Below, one piece after another: positions 34,053 through 45,514 of a stretch of DNA of 54,128 bases (its first letter is position 1; each line of letters begins with the position of its first letter). The position numbers and the translations under genes were made by a program. The notes under the pieces were generated by a model, which was not told where the DNA came from, ran no database searches, and worked only from the letters and a program-made list of their open reading frames with translations. The DNA comes from Desulfomicrobium apsheronum. GTDB lineage: Bacteria > Desulfobacterota > Desulfovibrionia > Desulfovibrionales > Desulfomicrobiaceae. The stretch spans positions 1 through 54,128 of the forward strand of contig NZ_FORX01000025.1 in the NCBI RefSeq assembly GCF_900114115.1. Direction: 5' to 3'.

Positions 34053-36122
34053 CTAGAGCACCTGCGCCACCGCCTCCGCGATCTGGTCCAGGTCGTCGAT
34101 GAGGTGGAAGCCGGAGTCGGCCATGGCCTGGAGTTTGACTTCTATGCCGCCAGCCCCTTTTTCAAGGATGGCTCCGGCGTGGCCCAGGCGCTTGCCTGGA
34201 GGGGCCGTGCGGCCCGCGATGAAGCCGAAGACCGGGAGCTCGAAGCCGCTTTCGCGCATGTATTGCCCAAGCTCCTCCTCGGCCTTTCCGCCGATCTCGC
34301 CCAGGATGATCACGGCCCGGGTGTCCGGATCGTGGCGCACCAGCTTGCACAGGTCCGTGAAGGAGGTGCCCACGAAAGGATCGCCGCCGATGCCGACGCA
34401 CACGGATTGCCCGATCCCCGCTTTGGTCAGCCGGTCCACGCATTCGTAGGTCAGGGTGCCGCTGCGCGAGAAGACGGCCACAGGGCCGGGGGTGAAGATG
34501 TCGCCGGGCATGATGCCGATTTTGGTCTTGCCGGCCATGACCAGGCCGGGGCAGTTGGGCCCGATGACCCGTGTCGGGCTTCCTTTCAGGCGCTCAAGGG
34601 CGCGCAGCATGTCGAGCTGGGGGATGCCGTCGGTGATGCAGACCACCCAGCCGATCCCCGAGGCTGCGGCCTCCAGTACCGCATCCGGAGCCATGGCTCC
34701 GGGCACGAAGATGATGGACGCGTCGATGCGCATGGCGTTTACGGCCTCGCGCACGGTGTCGAAGACCGGGACTCCAAGGACCTCGGTCCCGCCCTTGCCG
34801 GGTGTCACTCCGGCCACGACCTTCGAACCGTATTCCTGCATCAGGCGGCAGTGCAGCTGGCCCTGCTTGCCGGTCAGGCCCTGGACCAGGATGCGGCAGT
34901 CGGCGGGTAGGGGAAAGGGCGTGCTTGTCTGGCGCGGCCGGGCCGGGAGCCGTGGAGCCGTGGACGGAACGATCAGGGGCTTGTGCCGGGCTGCGGGCCT
35001 GTCGCCCTTGAGTTTTTCCAGGGCGGCGCGGGCCGATGTCAGATCGGGGCACAGATGCAGTCCGTTCAGGGCTGCCTGGTTCAAAAGTTCCAGCCCCTGG
35101 GCCGAGCCGTTGCCCGCAAAGCGGACCACGATGGGTTTGCGCGGTTCCTGCCCGTCCAGCGCTTCGAGCATGGACCGGGCCACCTTGTGACAGGACAGGA
35201 TTCCGCCGAAAATGTTGATGAAGACCATGCCCACGCGGGAGTCGTCAAAAAGAATGTCCAGGGCCGTGCGCATGGCCTCACTGTCCGCGCCTCCGCCCAG
35301 ATCCAGAAAATTTGCCGCCTCAAGGCCGGAATAATTGAGAATGTCCATGCTGGCCATGGCCAGGCCCGCACCGTTGACCATGAGTCCGACATACCCGTCG
35401 AGCTTGTGGTAACTAAGACCCGCCTCGCGGGATCTGTTTTCCTCGTCGCTTAGGTGCGCTGCCTCGAAAAAGCGGTTCAGGGAAGGATCGATGCCGATCC
35501 TGTGTCCGTCGATCTCGACCTTGCCGTCCAGGGCCAGAAGCCTTCCGTCCGTGGTGATGACCAGGGGGTTGATTTCGGCTAGAAGCAGGCGATGGCGCAG
35601 GCAGCAATCGAAGAGGTTCGTGAGCAGGGCATGGAAGGGCTTTGAAAGTTCCTTGGGCAGGCCCAGGTGGAAAAAGATGTTGCGGATCTGGAAGGGGGCC
35701 AGTCCGGTGTCGGGGGCGGCGTGTTCGATCAGCAGGGTCTCCGGGGCGCAGGCCTCGATGTCCACCCCGCCGAAGCGTCCGGCGGTGATACAGAAAGAGC
35801 GGCTTTGACGGTCCAGGGTTATGGAGAGATACAGTTCGCGAGTGTACGCGGCCTTGGGTTCGATGCGCACCAGCTGGACTTTTTCGTCCTTGATGGCGAG
35901 CGTGAAGAGCTTGGCCAGTTCGCTTTGGGCCTGCTCACGGGTGTCCGCCATGCGGATGCCGCCGGCCTTGCCCCTGCCGCCGCTCAAGACCTGCGATTTA
36001 AGGACCCAGGGCAGCGCGAAAGGGGGGGCCGGTTCGTCTCCCGGACCGAGAAGCGTCCCTTGAGGGACAGGGATGCCCGCCTCCTCGAAAAGTCGCTTGC
36101 TGTTGTGTTCATTGAGCTTCAT
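34053..36122 (-). CDS. SucC-SucD fusion: succinyl-CoA synthetase-type acyl-CoA ligase
   Basis: The 689-residue protein joins a beta subunit (1-~375: ATP-grasp, LKSQVLSGGRGKAGG, AEINPLVI, FINIFGGI) to an alpha subunit (~410-689: ILVQGLTGKQGQ, CoA-binding Rossmann, IGPNCPGLV, phosphohistidine region RLGHAGAIL near 650). E. coli has these as separate 388- and 289-residue chains, so the fusion adds little more than a ~30-residue linker (APRLPARPRQTSTPFP). It should interconvert succinyl-CoA (or another acyl-CoA) and acid with ATP formation. Order is beta-alpha, opposite to NDP-forming acetyl-CoA synthetases of the ACD type. It stands alone on its strand. Confidence 0.88.
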   Translation of the reverse strand: MKLNEHNSKRLFEEAGIPVPQGTLLGPGDEPAPPFALPWVLKSQVLSGGRGKAGGIRMADTREQAQSELAKLFTLAIKDEKVQLVRIEPKAAYTRELYLSITLDRQSRSFCITAGRFGGVDIEACAPETLLIEHAAPDTGLAPFQIRNIFFHLGLPKELSKPFHALLTNLFDCCLRHRLLLAEINPLVITTDGRLLALDGKVEIDGHRIGIDPSLNRFFEAAHLSDEENRSREAGLSYHKLDGYVGLMVNGAGLAMASMDILNYSGLEAANFLDLGGGADSEAMRTALDILFDDSRVGMVFINIFGGILSCHKVARSMLEALDGQEPRKPIVVRFAGNGSAQGLELLNQAALNGLHLCPDLTSARAALEKLKGDRPAARHKPLIVPSTAPRLPARPRQTSTPFPLPADCRILVQGLTGKQGQLHCRLMQEYGSKVVAGVTPGKGGTEVLGVPVFDTVREAVNAMRIDASIIFVPGAMAPDAVLEAAASGIGWVVCITDGIPQLDMLRALERLKGSPTRVIGPNCPGLVMAGKTKIGIMPGDIFTPGPVAVFSRSGTLTYECVDRLTKAGIGQSVCVGIGGDPFVGTSFTDLCKLVRHDPDTRAVIILGEIGGKAEEELGQYMRESGFELPVFGFIAGRTAPPGKRLGHAGAILEKGAGGIEVKLQAMADSGFHLIDDLDQIAEAVAQVL

Positions 36123-36313
36123 GACTCTCTCCTCGCTTCAGCTGTTGTCAAATACCATGCCTTGGACTATCACCGCGAAATGACATTCGGGACGGGGCTT
36201 CCGGGTGGTGCCTGCCCGGGCCTTGCGATTTTGTCTGTTGCATACCTGCCTTGGGTTGAAAATCAAGAAAAATTACGACAACACTCTTTTTTTATTCATG
36301 TAATCCGTCAAAA

Positions 36314-36880
36314 ATGCAAAAATTCAGAATTTTAATCATCATCGGACTGGCCTTGACGTTGAATCTTTTTTCGGCGTCCGTGCTGCGAGCCGATTCCATC
36401 GCGCTTACGGATCTCGGGGTGGATAACGCCCAAGGCTCCGTCTCCGTGGGTTTTAGCGTCGTGATCAATGAAATGGCCCCCCTGATGGAGGCCTTGCAGA
36501 ACGGCGGACAATACGAGGTGCGTTGTTCCGGTAAGCTTTACAAGCGCCGCCTTGGTTTCTGGGACGCCTTCCTGGCCGAGGCCGAGTACTCATGCACCGT
36601 GGCGAGCAAGCCCATCGCGCGTGAATGCGTGGTCACGGATCACAGGGGCACCCATACCCTCGAGTTCACGGGCCTGGAGGAAGAACTGAACCGTTTCTGG
36701 TCCCGCCTGTCCTTGCCCATGGGCAGCTGGGATGCCATCGAGCGCGGACAGGCCTACCGCGTCGTGCTCACGTTCAGCGTCACGCGAACCAATGTTCCGG
36801 GCTGGGTCAGCAAGCCTCTCTTTTTCGTCAGCTGGGACCTGGTTCCCGAAGTGGTGTACGTACTGGATTTCGATTTCTGA
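36314..36880 (+). CDS. DUF4390 secreted protein
   Basis: The 188-residue protein has a signal peptide (ILIIIGLALTLNLFSASVLRA) and a beta-rich DUF4390 domain (SIALTDLGVDNAQGSVSVGFSVVIN through VVYVLDFDF). Genes of this family commonly precede an NtrY-like kinase, as here: the kinase starts 21 bases downstream. Function is unknown; a periplasmic role upstream of the kinase is a reasonable guess from the fixed order. There is no clear ribosome-binding site for the ATG at 36314. Confidence 0.8.
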   Translation: MQKFRILIIIGLALTLNLFSASVLRADSIALTDLGVDNAQGSVSVGFSVVINEMAPLMEALQNGGQYEVRCSGKLYKRRLGFWDAFLAEAEYSCTVASKPIARECVVTDHRGTHTLEFTGLEEELNRFWSRLSLPMGSWDAIERGQAYRVVLTFSVTRTNVPGWVSKPLFFVSWDLVPEVVYVLDFDF

Positions 36881-36901
36881 TTTCAACCAGCCGCGAGGAG
36901 C

Positions 36902-39108
36902 ATGGACAAGTCATCTCGTCACATTCCCGTGCAGGAACGCACCGCGCATGAACGTCGCAAGCGGCAACGGGAAATCACCCTGGCCGCCGTGGGCATCTTC
37001 CTCATCGTCATTCTGACCTGGATCGAGCTGCGCCTGCTGGGTCTCAATTCCTACCTTTTCTTCGCCCTCTTCAACGTCAATCTGATTCTTCTCATTCTGG
37101 TTCTCTTCCTGGTTTTGCGCAATGTCATAAAACTCGTGCTGGACCGGCGCAGGAGGGTGCTCGGGTCGGGCCTGAGGGCCAAGCTGGTCCTTGTTTTCGT
37201 CACACTGTCCATGGTCCCGACCTTCATCATGTTCGTTCTGTCGACCTGGTTCGTGCAGACCTCCGTCGATTACTGGTTCCAGGCCCAGGTCGAGACGTCC
37301 ATGGATCAGGCCTTGAGCGTGGGACAGGATTTTTATGCGTCCGCCGAATCCGGTCTTGAGATCAAGGCGCTTGGGATTCTTGAGCATTTGCGGGAACGGA
37401 AGCTGGACTTCAAGGCCAAGGGGGCGGACGAGGCCCTGCGGCAAAAGAGCCGTGAGTACAGGCTGAGCCTGAGCGGCGTGATCACCGGTACCATGCAGCA
37501 AAAACACTGGGAGTCCACTCCGGTCTGGAACGACGTCTGGCCCCGGATCATGGCCGAGGTGCCTTTTGCCGAGATGGGCAAGGGCATGAAATACTGGGCC
37601 ACTCTCTGGCCGCATGCGGACTCGGATCTGGTGATCGGGGTCATGTCCGTGGACGAGGCCGGGTCGGCCTTTCTTGTCGTGGGCGCGGAGGTGGGAGAGG
37701 GTTTTCTGGACCGGCTGGAACTGATCGCCCAGGGCGTAGGCGAGTACAAACAGCTGCGCAGCCTCAAATATCCCTTGAAGATGACCCTGTACATGGTCCT
37801 TGGACTCATGACCATGCTCATCTTTCTCGGGGCGACCTGGTTCGGTTTTCGGCTGGCCCGGGAGCTCAGCGCCCCCATTCAGGCGCTGGCGGCGGGAACC
37901 CAGCGTATCGCCCAGGGTGACCTTTCGGTCCGGCTCATGGACGAATCCCGCGACGAGCTCGGTCTTCTGGTTCAGTCATTCAACAGCATGGCCGAGGATC
38001 TGGAGCAGAGCCGCACGCACCTGACCCGCGCCAATCTGCAGCTCGAAGAGCAGTATCAGGCGCTTATCGCCAAGAATCACTACGTACAAGCCATTTTGGA
38101 GAATATCACCGCAGGCGTCGTCTCCTTGGACAGGGCCGGACGGATCACGACCATGAACCGCGCGGCCGAGGGCATTCTTGGCCTTGAAGCCGGAGCGCTC
38201 ATCGGTGAATCCGCCCTGGATCTCATGGGTCCGGCTCATCGCGGGCTGGTGCAGGAAGTCAGTCAGTTGCTGCGCGGCAGCCCTGGTTCCCAGTGGCAGC
38301 GCAGGCTCGATCTGGAGGTCGGCGGTGAAACCGTCAAGCTTCTGATCAACGCGGTGGCGCTGATGGACAACGAGGGCGGGGACAGCGGCATTGTCGCTGT
38401 TTTTGAGAACATTTCGGAGCTTGAAAAGATGCAGCGCCTCGACGCCTGGAAGGAAGTGGCCCGGCGCATCGCCCATGAGATCAAGAATCCGCTGACCCCC
38501 ATCAAACTCTCGGCCGAGCGTCTGGAACGCAAGTTCGGGCCCGTGGTGGCGGACCCTGTCTTCACCCAGTGCACCGGGCTCATCGTCAAGCAGGTCGAGC
38601 ATCTGCAGGAAATGGTGCGGGAGTTTTCAAGCTTTGCCAAACTGCCCGAGGTGATGCTTTCCGCCGGTCGCGTCGAGCCCCTGCTGCAGGAGGCCATCTC
38701 GGTTTTTTCGAACAGTCACGCGTCCATTCGCTGGGTCCTTAGGGCCGAGGATGTACCTGCTGTCATGCTCGACCGCGAAGCCATGGGCCGTGCCATCTAC
38801 AACATCCTGCTGAACGCGGCCGAGGTATTGGCCGATCAGGAAGACGGACGGGTCGAGACCGTTCTCTATGCGCGCAAGCGCAAGGGCCGGATCTACATAG
38901 AGATCAGCGACAACGGTCCCGGCATCAAGCCCGAGGAGCAGTCGCGCATGTTCGAGCCCTACTACTCGACCAAGCGCAGCGGCACCGGCCTTGGTCTGGC
39001 CATCGTCAAATCCATCATCAGCGATCATCATGGGCATATCCGGGTCAAACCCAACGAACCGGCCGGAACCACCTTTGTCATTGAACTTCCAGCCGCACGC
39101 GGCGAGGC

Positions 39109-39112
<4 letters not shown>
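36902..39112 (+). CDS. ntrY: NtrY-like sensor histidine kinase
   Basis: The 736-residue inner-membrane kinase has three N-terminal hydrophobic segments (about 20-38, 45-72 and 88-115), a periplasmic region, a fourth segment near 295-318, a HAMP linker (~320-370), a PAS domain (~395-480), HisKA with phospho-His in RRIAHEIKNPLTPIKLS, and HATPase with NILLNAAE and DNGPGIKPEEQSRMF...GTGLGLAIV. This is the NtrY layout. Redox and envelope or nitrogen signals are known inputs in other bacteria; the input here is unknown. Stop and the next start overlap (ATGA). Confidence 0.9.
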
Positions 39113-40494
<1,382 letters not shown>

Positions 40495-40522
40495 CGCGGC
40501 AGGCGAATGTGCATCCCGGCTT

Positions 40523-41884
40523 CTAGACGCCCAGCTTGCCGCGTCTGTATCTGAAGGTGTCCCTTGAAACCCCAAGCAGTCTGGCGGCCTGGGATTCGTT
40601 TCCTTCCGCCAAGGCCAGCGCCTGCTCGTAATACCCGCGTTCCAGATCATGCAGCAGGGACGGCAGATTCACTCCTTCCCGCGTGAGCGCGGCCCGGTTT
40701 TCAGCGACCGGCGCGCACTCCTTCGCAAGCCCGAGATCCCCGGCATCCAGATCCGGCCCGCAGGCCATGAGCGTGGCCCGCTCCATGATGTTGCGTAGTT
40801 CGCGCACGTTGCCCGTCCATGAATGGCCGAGCAGGGCGTTGCGGGCGTTCTGGGTGAGGTCGTTGAATTTCTTGCCGAATTTTTCCCCGTATTGATGCAG
40901 GAAGAGCCGCGCCAGCGGCAGGATGTCCTCCTTGCGGCGGGCCAGCGAGGGCACGCGGATGCGGACCACCGCCAGCCGGTAGAAGAGGTCCTGCCGGAAC
41001 GTTCCGGTGCGGACCATGTCTTCGAGGTCACGGTTGGTCGCGGCCACGACCCGGGTGCGCACCGTGCGCTTGGCCGTGGAGCCCAGGGCGTAGAATTCGC
41101 CCTCCTGCAAAAAGCGCAGCAGCTTGGCCTGGGCGCTGCCCGGCAGCTCTCCGATCTCGTCCAAAAAGAGCGTGCCTCCGGCCGCTTCCTCAACGAGGCC
41201 CGTCTTGCCCCTTTTTCCGGCGCCGCTGAAGGCTCCCGGCGCGTAGCCGAAAAGTTCGCTCTCGATCAGTTCCGCCGGGATGGCCGCGCAGTTGACCGTT
41301 ACCAGCGGGCCGCGAAAATTCGGGCTGCGGTAATGGATGGCGCTGGCGATGAGCTCCTTGCCCGTGCCCGTGTCGCCTTCGACGAGCACCGGCGTGTCCG
41401 GGCTGACCGCGACCTTGGCCACGGTCTGGACCACGTCGGTCAGGGCCTCGCTCTCGGCCACGAAAAAGGGAATCTGTTCCCTGAGGGCCTTGTCCTGCAG
41501 GAGACGGATCTCCTTGCCGAGGCGGATGGAACTCCCCGCCCGGTCCAGACAGAGCTTGAGGGCGTCCATGCGCAGCGGCTTCAGAAGATAGTCGAAAGCG
41601 CCGCGCTTCATGGCCGAAATGACCGTGTCCAGATCCTCGAAGGCCGTGATCATGATCACGGCGGCATGGGGCGCCTGCCCTCGAATGTGATCCAGCACCT
41701 CAAGGCCGCTTATGTCCGGCAGCCCTATGTCCAGGAGCACGAGGTCCGGGGCCAGGGCGGGCAGCGCTTCCAGGGCTTCCTTGCCGCTGGCCAGGGCGCT
41801 GACCGTGTAGTGGCGGCCGAGGGCCATGGACAGGCTGTCTCGGATGGATTCTTCGTCGTCGATGATGAGCAGGGAATAGTTCAT
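40523..41884 (-). CDS. sigma54-dependent response regulator with GAFSGA loop
   Basis: The 453-residue protein has a receiver (phospho-acceptor Asp52 in LLDIGLPDISG), an AAA+ domain with Walker A GDTGTGKELIASA, Walker B TLFLDEIGELP, and a Fis-type helix-turn-helix (ESQAARLLGVSRDTFRYRRGKLGV). The sigma54-contact loop reads GAFSGA rather than GAFTGA, a conservative Thr-to-Ser change that some natural activators carry. The start at 41884 overlaps the stop of the upstream kinase gene (ATGA); it has a normal receiver N-terminus MNYSLLIIDDEE. Its genes of action are not adjacent. Confidence 0.92.
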   Translation of the reverse strand: MNYSLLIIDDEESIRDSLSMALGRHYTVSALASGKEALEALPALAPDLVLLDIGLPDISGLEVLDHIRGQAPHAAVIMITAFEDLDTVISAMKRGAFDYLLKPLRMDALKLCLDRAGSSIRLGKEIRLLQDKALREQIPFFVAESEALTDVVQTVAKVAVSPDTPVLVEGDTGTGKELIASAIHYRSPNFRGPLVTVNCAAIPAELIESELFGYAPGAFSGAGKRGKTGLVEEAAGGTLFLDEIGELPGSAQAKLLRFLQEGEFYALGSTAKRTVRTRVVAATNRDLEDMVRTGTFRQDLFYRLAVVRIRVPSLARRKEDILPLARLFLHQYGEKFGKKFNDLTQNARNALLGHSWTGNVRELRNIMERATLMACGPDLDAGDLGLAKECAPVAENRAALTREGVNLPSLLHDLERGYYEQALALAEGNESQAARLLGVSRDTFRYRRGKLGV

Positions 41885-44265
41885 TGGTGCTCCGGGGCCG
41901 GGAGGGGGAATTCGAGTTTGAATTCCGCTCCGCCCGAGGGGCTTTCGCCCACGTGGATGGTGCCGCTGTGGTCGGCGACGATGCGTTGCACGATGGACAG
42001 GCCGATGCCCGTGCCGTCGTTCGCGGTGGTGTAGAAGGGGTCGAAAATCCGTTCCCGGTCGGCCGGGGCTATGCCTGGCCCGTTGTCCGCGACGCAAAGG
42101 CTGAGCCGGTCCTGGTCGGACAGGATGCGCAGCGAGATGTTCTTGGCGCCCTCGTTGTGACGCACTGCCCGGGCCGCGTTGTCCACGATGTTGATGACCG
42201 CCTGCTCAAGCTGCATGCGGTCCCCGAGGATGGCCGGCGCGGCGGTAAAATCCGTGTCCACGCTGATCCCGGCCTTGCGCAGGGTCGGGAGCATGAGGCT
42301 CAGGCCCTCCTGTACCGGAATAGACAGGTCGAGCAGTTCGAGGCGGGGCGTACCGGGTTTGGAGAAATCCAGCACCCTGCGGATGACTGACTCCATCTTG
42401 CCGGCGGCCTTGCGGATCTTGGCGATGGTCTCGCGCAGGACCGAGGCGGGCTCCGTGACCGGAAGGTCGTCGCAGATCTCGTCCATGGCGTAGAGATATC
42501 CGTGGATGCCGGTCAGGGGGTTGCGGATCTCGTGGGCGATGCCGGCGGCCATGCGGCCCAGGGAATTGATCTTGTCGAGGAGCATGATCTGCCGGGCCAT
42601 GCGCCGGGCTCCGGTGACGTCGGCCATGAACACGGCCACGCGCGTGACCTGTCCGAGATCGTCCAGGACGGGGTAGAAGCGCAGGTCCAGATCGCGCTCT
42701 TCCCCGTACTCGTTGATGGAGCGGACTTCTCCGGTGGCGAAGACCTTGTCCACGACTTGACGGAACCGTCCGGCGTGCGTTTCGGGCAGCAGGGCGTACA
42801 GGGACAAGCCGTAGAGGGACTCCCGGTTTCTGCCCAGGCGCGATGCCCCGGTTTCGTTGATGTCGAGGATGATTCCGGCCTGATCCATGAGCAGCAGGGT
42901 TTCTGTCGGGGCGTTGATGAGCGCCCGGGCCTTGGCCTCGCGGTCGCGGATATGGGCCTCGGCCAGGCGGCGCTGTTCGATCTCGAAGCGAAGATCGGTG
43001 GTGCGGCGATCCACCTCGATCTCCAGGCTGGCGCGCGCCTTGCGCAGATCGCCTTCGGCCCGGATGCGCTCGTGGACTTCGCGTTCGAGCTCGTCATTGG
43101 CCGTGCGCAGATGCTCGGTACGGGCGCGGACCGCCTCTTCGAGCTGCTCCTTGTGACGGCGCAGCACGGCCTGGGCCTCCTGACGGCGGCGGATGGAGCT
43201 CAGGAGCATGGCCAGGGCGGCCAGCAGCACGGCCACGCCCACGGTGGCGGTCCAGATGTAGCGCTTGTCGATCTGGTAGAAACGGGCGGGCTGGTTGAGC
43301 ACGAGGCTGCCCGCAGGCAGGGCCTTCTCGCTGATTCCAAGGCGCTGCAACTGGATGTAGTCGAAGATGAAGCGCGAAGGGGTCTTCGTGTGCACGGGGA
43401 TGTCGTCAGGGTCGGTTCCGCCGAGGACCTCCATGGCCAGCCGGGCCGCGCGCTCGCCCTCGGTGCGCCCCTGCACCATCTTTCCGCCCACGCAGCCCGT
43501 GCCCATCTCGAAATCCCAGAATCCGTAAATGGGCACTTTGGTGTGGGTGGAGAGGAAGAGATTCTTGCCGCGATAATCGACCAGCACCCCCTCCTCGTTG
43601 CGCATGACTCCGTGGATGAGGATGACCTGGCCGGGGCCCAGTTCCTTGAGCCGTTCGCGCAGTTCCAGCGCGTCGAGGTTGTTCCAGTAGGTGAAGCGGA
43701 TGCCGGGAAATTGCCGTTCCAGGGCGTGCAGGGAGCGGTCCGTGAGCAGGTCGGTGATGGACTGGTCCGCGCCGATGACCACGAACTCCCGTGTGCCGGG
43801 GTGCAGGGAGAGGGCCGAGAGCATGGTTTCGGCAAAGGCCGGATTCTCGGCCAGGCCTGTGATGTCCTTCTGGCCGCGCAATTGCCCGGGCGTGAAATCG
43901 TTGACGCCGCAAAACACGACGGGCGCGCCGCGAAAGATGCTGTCCCGGTATTCGAGCACGAACTCCAGGGCGTCATTGTCGGTGGTGATGATCAGGTTGA
44001 AGGTGCTTTCGGCGAGCTTGTGCCGCAGGAGCGCGGCCTGCAGGGAGAGATAGGACGTGTCGGTGTTGCGCTTGGTGTCCAGATATTCAACCCAGAGCAG
44101 GGCTCCGGACAGCTCGGCGTGAAACGTTTCGCTGATGCCCATGTTGAGGGTGTCGGTCCAGGACAGGCCCGGATGATATGAGTGCAGGACGAGTACGCTT
44201 GGCGGTGCGGCCAGGAGCGGCAGGGGCGGCAGGAGCAGCAGGAGGAAAAGAATGATGCGCGTCAT
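41881..44265 (-). CDS. hybrid-input sensor kinase with ABC substrate-binding-like periplasmic domain
   Basis: The ~794-residue protein has a signal peptide/TM (IILFLLLLLPPLPLLA) and a periplasmic domain of the ABC_sub_bind type (~22-330: SVLVLHSYHPGLSWTDTLNMGI, IITTDNDALEFVLEYRD). A TM segment follows (YIWTATVGVAVLLAALAMLL), then a long coiled coil with repeated RTEHLRTANDELEREV-type heptads, a PAS domain, HisKA (AAGIAHEIRNPLTGIHG) and HATPase (DNGPGIAPADRERIF). The sensor domain suggests direct recognition of a small solute. A GTG at 44271 is an alternative start; neither has a clear ribosome-binding site. Translation is coupled to the regulator downstream. Confidence 0.9.
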   Translation of the reverse strand: MTRIILFLLLLLPPLPLLAAPPSVLVLHSYHPGLSWTDTLNMGISETFHAELSGALLWVEYLDTKRNTDTSYLSLQAALLRHKLAESTFNLIITTDNDALEFVLEYRDSIFRGAPVVFCGVNDFTPGQLRGQKDITGLAENPAFAETMLSALSLHPGTREFVVIGADQSITDLLTDRSLHALERQFPGIRFTYWNNLDALELRERLKELGPGQVILIHGVMRNEEGVLVDYRGKNLFLSTHTKVPIYGFWDFEMGTGCVGGKMVQGRTEGERAARLAMEVLGGTDPDDIPVHTKTPSRFIFDYIQLQRLGISEKALPAGSLVLNQPARFYQIDKRYIWTATVGVAVLLAALAMLLSSIRRRQEAQAVLRRHKEQLEEAVRARTEHLRTANDELEREVHERIRAEGDLRKARASLEIEVDRRTTDLRFEIEQRRLAEAHIRDREAKARALINAPTETLLLMDQAGIILDINETGASRLGRNRESLYGLSLYALLPETHAGRFRQVVDKVFATGEVRSINEYGEERDLDLRFYPVLDDLGQVTRVAVFMADVTGARRMARQIMLLDKINSLGRMAAGIAHEIRNPLTGIHGYLYAMDEICDDLPVTEPASVLRETIAKIRKAAGKMESVIRRVLDFSKPGTPRLELLDLSIPVQEGLSLMLPTLRKAGISVDTDFTAAPAILGDRMQLEQAVINIVDNAARAVRHNEGAKNISLRILSDQDRLSLCVADNGPGIAPADRERIFDPFYTTANDGTGIGLSIVQRIVADHSGTIHVGESPSGGAEFKLEFPLPAPEHQ

Positions 44266-44318
44266 GGGCACGGTGTAAGCGCAATCCTTGCGACCTTCAA
44301 GTCTGAGAGCCGCTGTCC

Positions 44319-44404
44319 TTGACAGGCTGGGAGGATGGGAATAACCATCCTTGTTTCCTTGCTCCCCCGAATGGAATGGGGTGGGCTTTTACCCGTAAGG
44401 AGGA
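44319..44404 (+). promoter_or_regulatory. rpsF promoter candidate and structured leader (possible S6:S18 site)
   Basis: TTGACA at 44319-44324 is a perfect -35 box; the -10 position is weak. A hairpin AGGATGG/CCATCCT (44332-44351) is followed by a second, GCTC-CCC/GGG-TGGGC (44361-44386), whose loop region contains CCGAATGG. Ribosomal S6:S18 leaders upstream of rpsF use a hairpin with an exposed CCG, so feedback control by the S6:S18 complex is plausible. AAGGAGG at 44397-44403 serves rpsF. Confidence 0.4.
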
Positions 44405-44410
44405 TTTATA

Positions 44411-44728
44411 ATGATGACCAGGTACGAGGAATTGATCCTGCTCAGCCCTGAGCTGGGTGTGGAAGAATGTCGCGAAATCGTGAACAACTTCAGCGCCATT
44501 GTCGAGCGCGAGGGCGGCACCGTCCTCAAGATTGACGACTGGGGCGTCAAGGATACGGCATATCCGGTGCGCAAGTTCAACCGTGGCCGGTACGTCCGCA
44601 TGGAACTGAACATGCCCGGCAAGGCTGTCGCGGAATTGGAACGTAATGTCCGCATCACCGATGGCGTGTTCAAGTTCATCACCGTCAGACTCGCCGAGAC
44701 TCCTGTTGCGGCAACCGAGGAGGCATAG
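44411..44728 (+). CDS. rpsF: 30S ribosomal protein S6
   Basis: The 105-residue protein follows the S6 pattern: [15 protein letters not shown] at the N-terminus, [33 protein letters not shown] in the middle. S6 pairs with S18 on the platform of the small subunit. The ATG follows AAGGAGG at 44397-44403. It heads the rpsF-rpsR-rplI-dnaB run. Confidence 0.97.
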   Translation: MMTRYEELILLSPELGVEECREIVNNFSAIVEREGGTVLKIDDWGVKDTAYPVRKFNRGRYVRMELNMPGKAVAELERNVRITDGVFKFITVRLAETPVAATEEA

Positions 44729-44729
44729 C

Positions 44730-44993
44730 ATGTCCTTTAAGAAGAAATTCGCACCCCGGAGAAAGTACTGCCGTTTCTGCGAGAATCCCGAGATTCTGCT
44801 TGATTACAAGCATCCCGAAGTCCTGAACGATTTCGTGACCGATCGCGGCAAGATCATTGCCAGCCGCATCACCGGCACCTGCGCCAAGCACCAGCGGGCT
44901 CTCACCCGCGAAGTGAAGCGCGCTCGCCAGATGGCTCTGATGTTCTACACGGCTACCCACAGCACCGACGTGCTCAAAAAATCTAGAGTCTAG
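44730..44993 (+). CDS. rpsR: 30S ribosomal protein S18
   Basis: The 87-residue S18 has the typical [14 protein letters not shown] start and the conserved [32 protein letters not shown]. Four Cys residues, including CRFC, suggest the zinc-binding form of S18. GAGGAGG ends seven bases before the start, which itself begins one base after the rpsF stop. Confidence 0.97.
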   Translation: MSFKKKFAPRRKYCRFCENPEILLDYKHPEVLNDFVTDRGKIIASRITGTCAKHQRALTREVKRARQMALMFYTATHSTDVLKKSRV

Positions 44994-45004
44994 GAGATTT
45001 GATC

Positions 45005-45514
45005 ATGAAGGTCATTTTGAGAGCAGACGTGGATAATCTGGGCCGACTTGGCGACATCGTCGCGGTCCGTCCCGGTTATGGCAGAAATTATCTGTTGCCT
45101 CAGGGTCTTGCCTCCATGGCAACTCCCGGCAACCTGAAGGTCTTTGAACAGGAACGCCGCAAGCTGCAGGCCATGAACGACGCCGTCAAGGCCGAGGCTG
45201 CCGCTTTGGCCGCCAGGATCGAGGCCGCCAAGGTCGTGATCGAAGTGCGCGTTGGCGACGGCGACAAGCTTTACGGCTCCGTCACCACTCCCCAGATCGC
45301 CACGATCCTGGAAGAGCAGGGCGTGGAAGTGGATCGCCGCAAGATCCAGCTCGAAGACGGCATCCGCTCCCTAGGCGAATACGTCATCGACGTGAAGCTG
45401 CATCCTGAAGTTGTGGCCAAGCTGACCGTGAACGTGGTCAAGTTTGGTCGTCCTGAGCAGGTGAACGAACCCGAACCGCAGGCCGATGCAACCGAAGAAG
45501 CCACCGCGGAATAA
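45005..45514 (+). CDS. rplI: 50S ribosomal protein L9
   Basis: The 169-residue protein has the L9 N-terminal domain (MKVILRADVDNLGRLGDIVAVRPGYGRNYLLPQGLA), a long connecting helix and a C-terminal domain, plus a short acidic tail (NEPEPQADATEEATAE). The ATG at 45005 follows AGGAG; a TTG two codons upstream is less likely. The last 29 bases overlap the proposed start of dnaB. Confidence 0.97.
   Translation: MKVILRADVDNLGRLGDIVAVRPGYGRNYLLPQGLASMATPGNLKVFEQERRKLQAMNDAVKAEAAALAARIEAAKVVIEVRVGDGDKLYGSVTTPQIATILEEQGVEVDRRKIQLEDGIRSLGEYVIDVKLHPEVVAKLTVNVVKFGRPEQVNEPEPQADATEEATAE

Noticed and set aside
42502-44181. A 559-codon open frame antisense to the sensor kinase
   Set aside because: It is a shadow of the kinase gene, which has clear HisKA and HATPase motifs.
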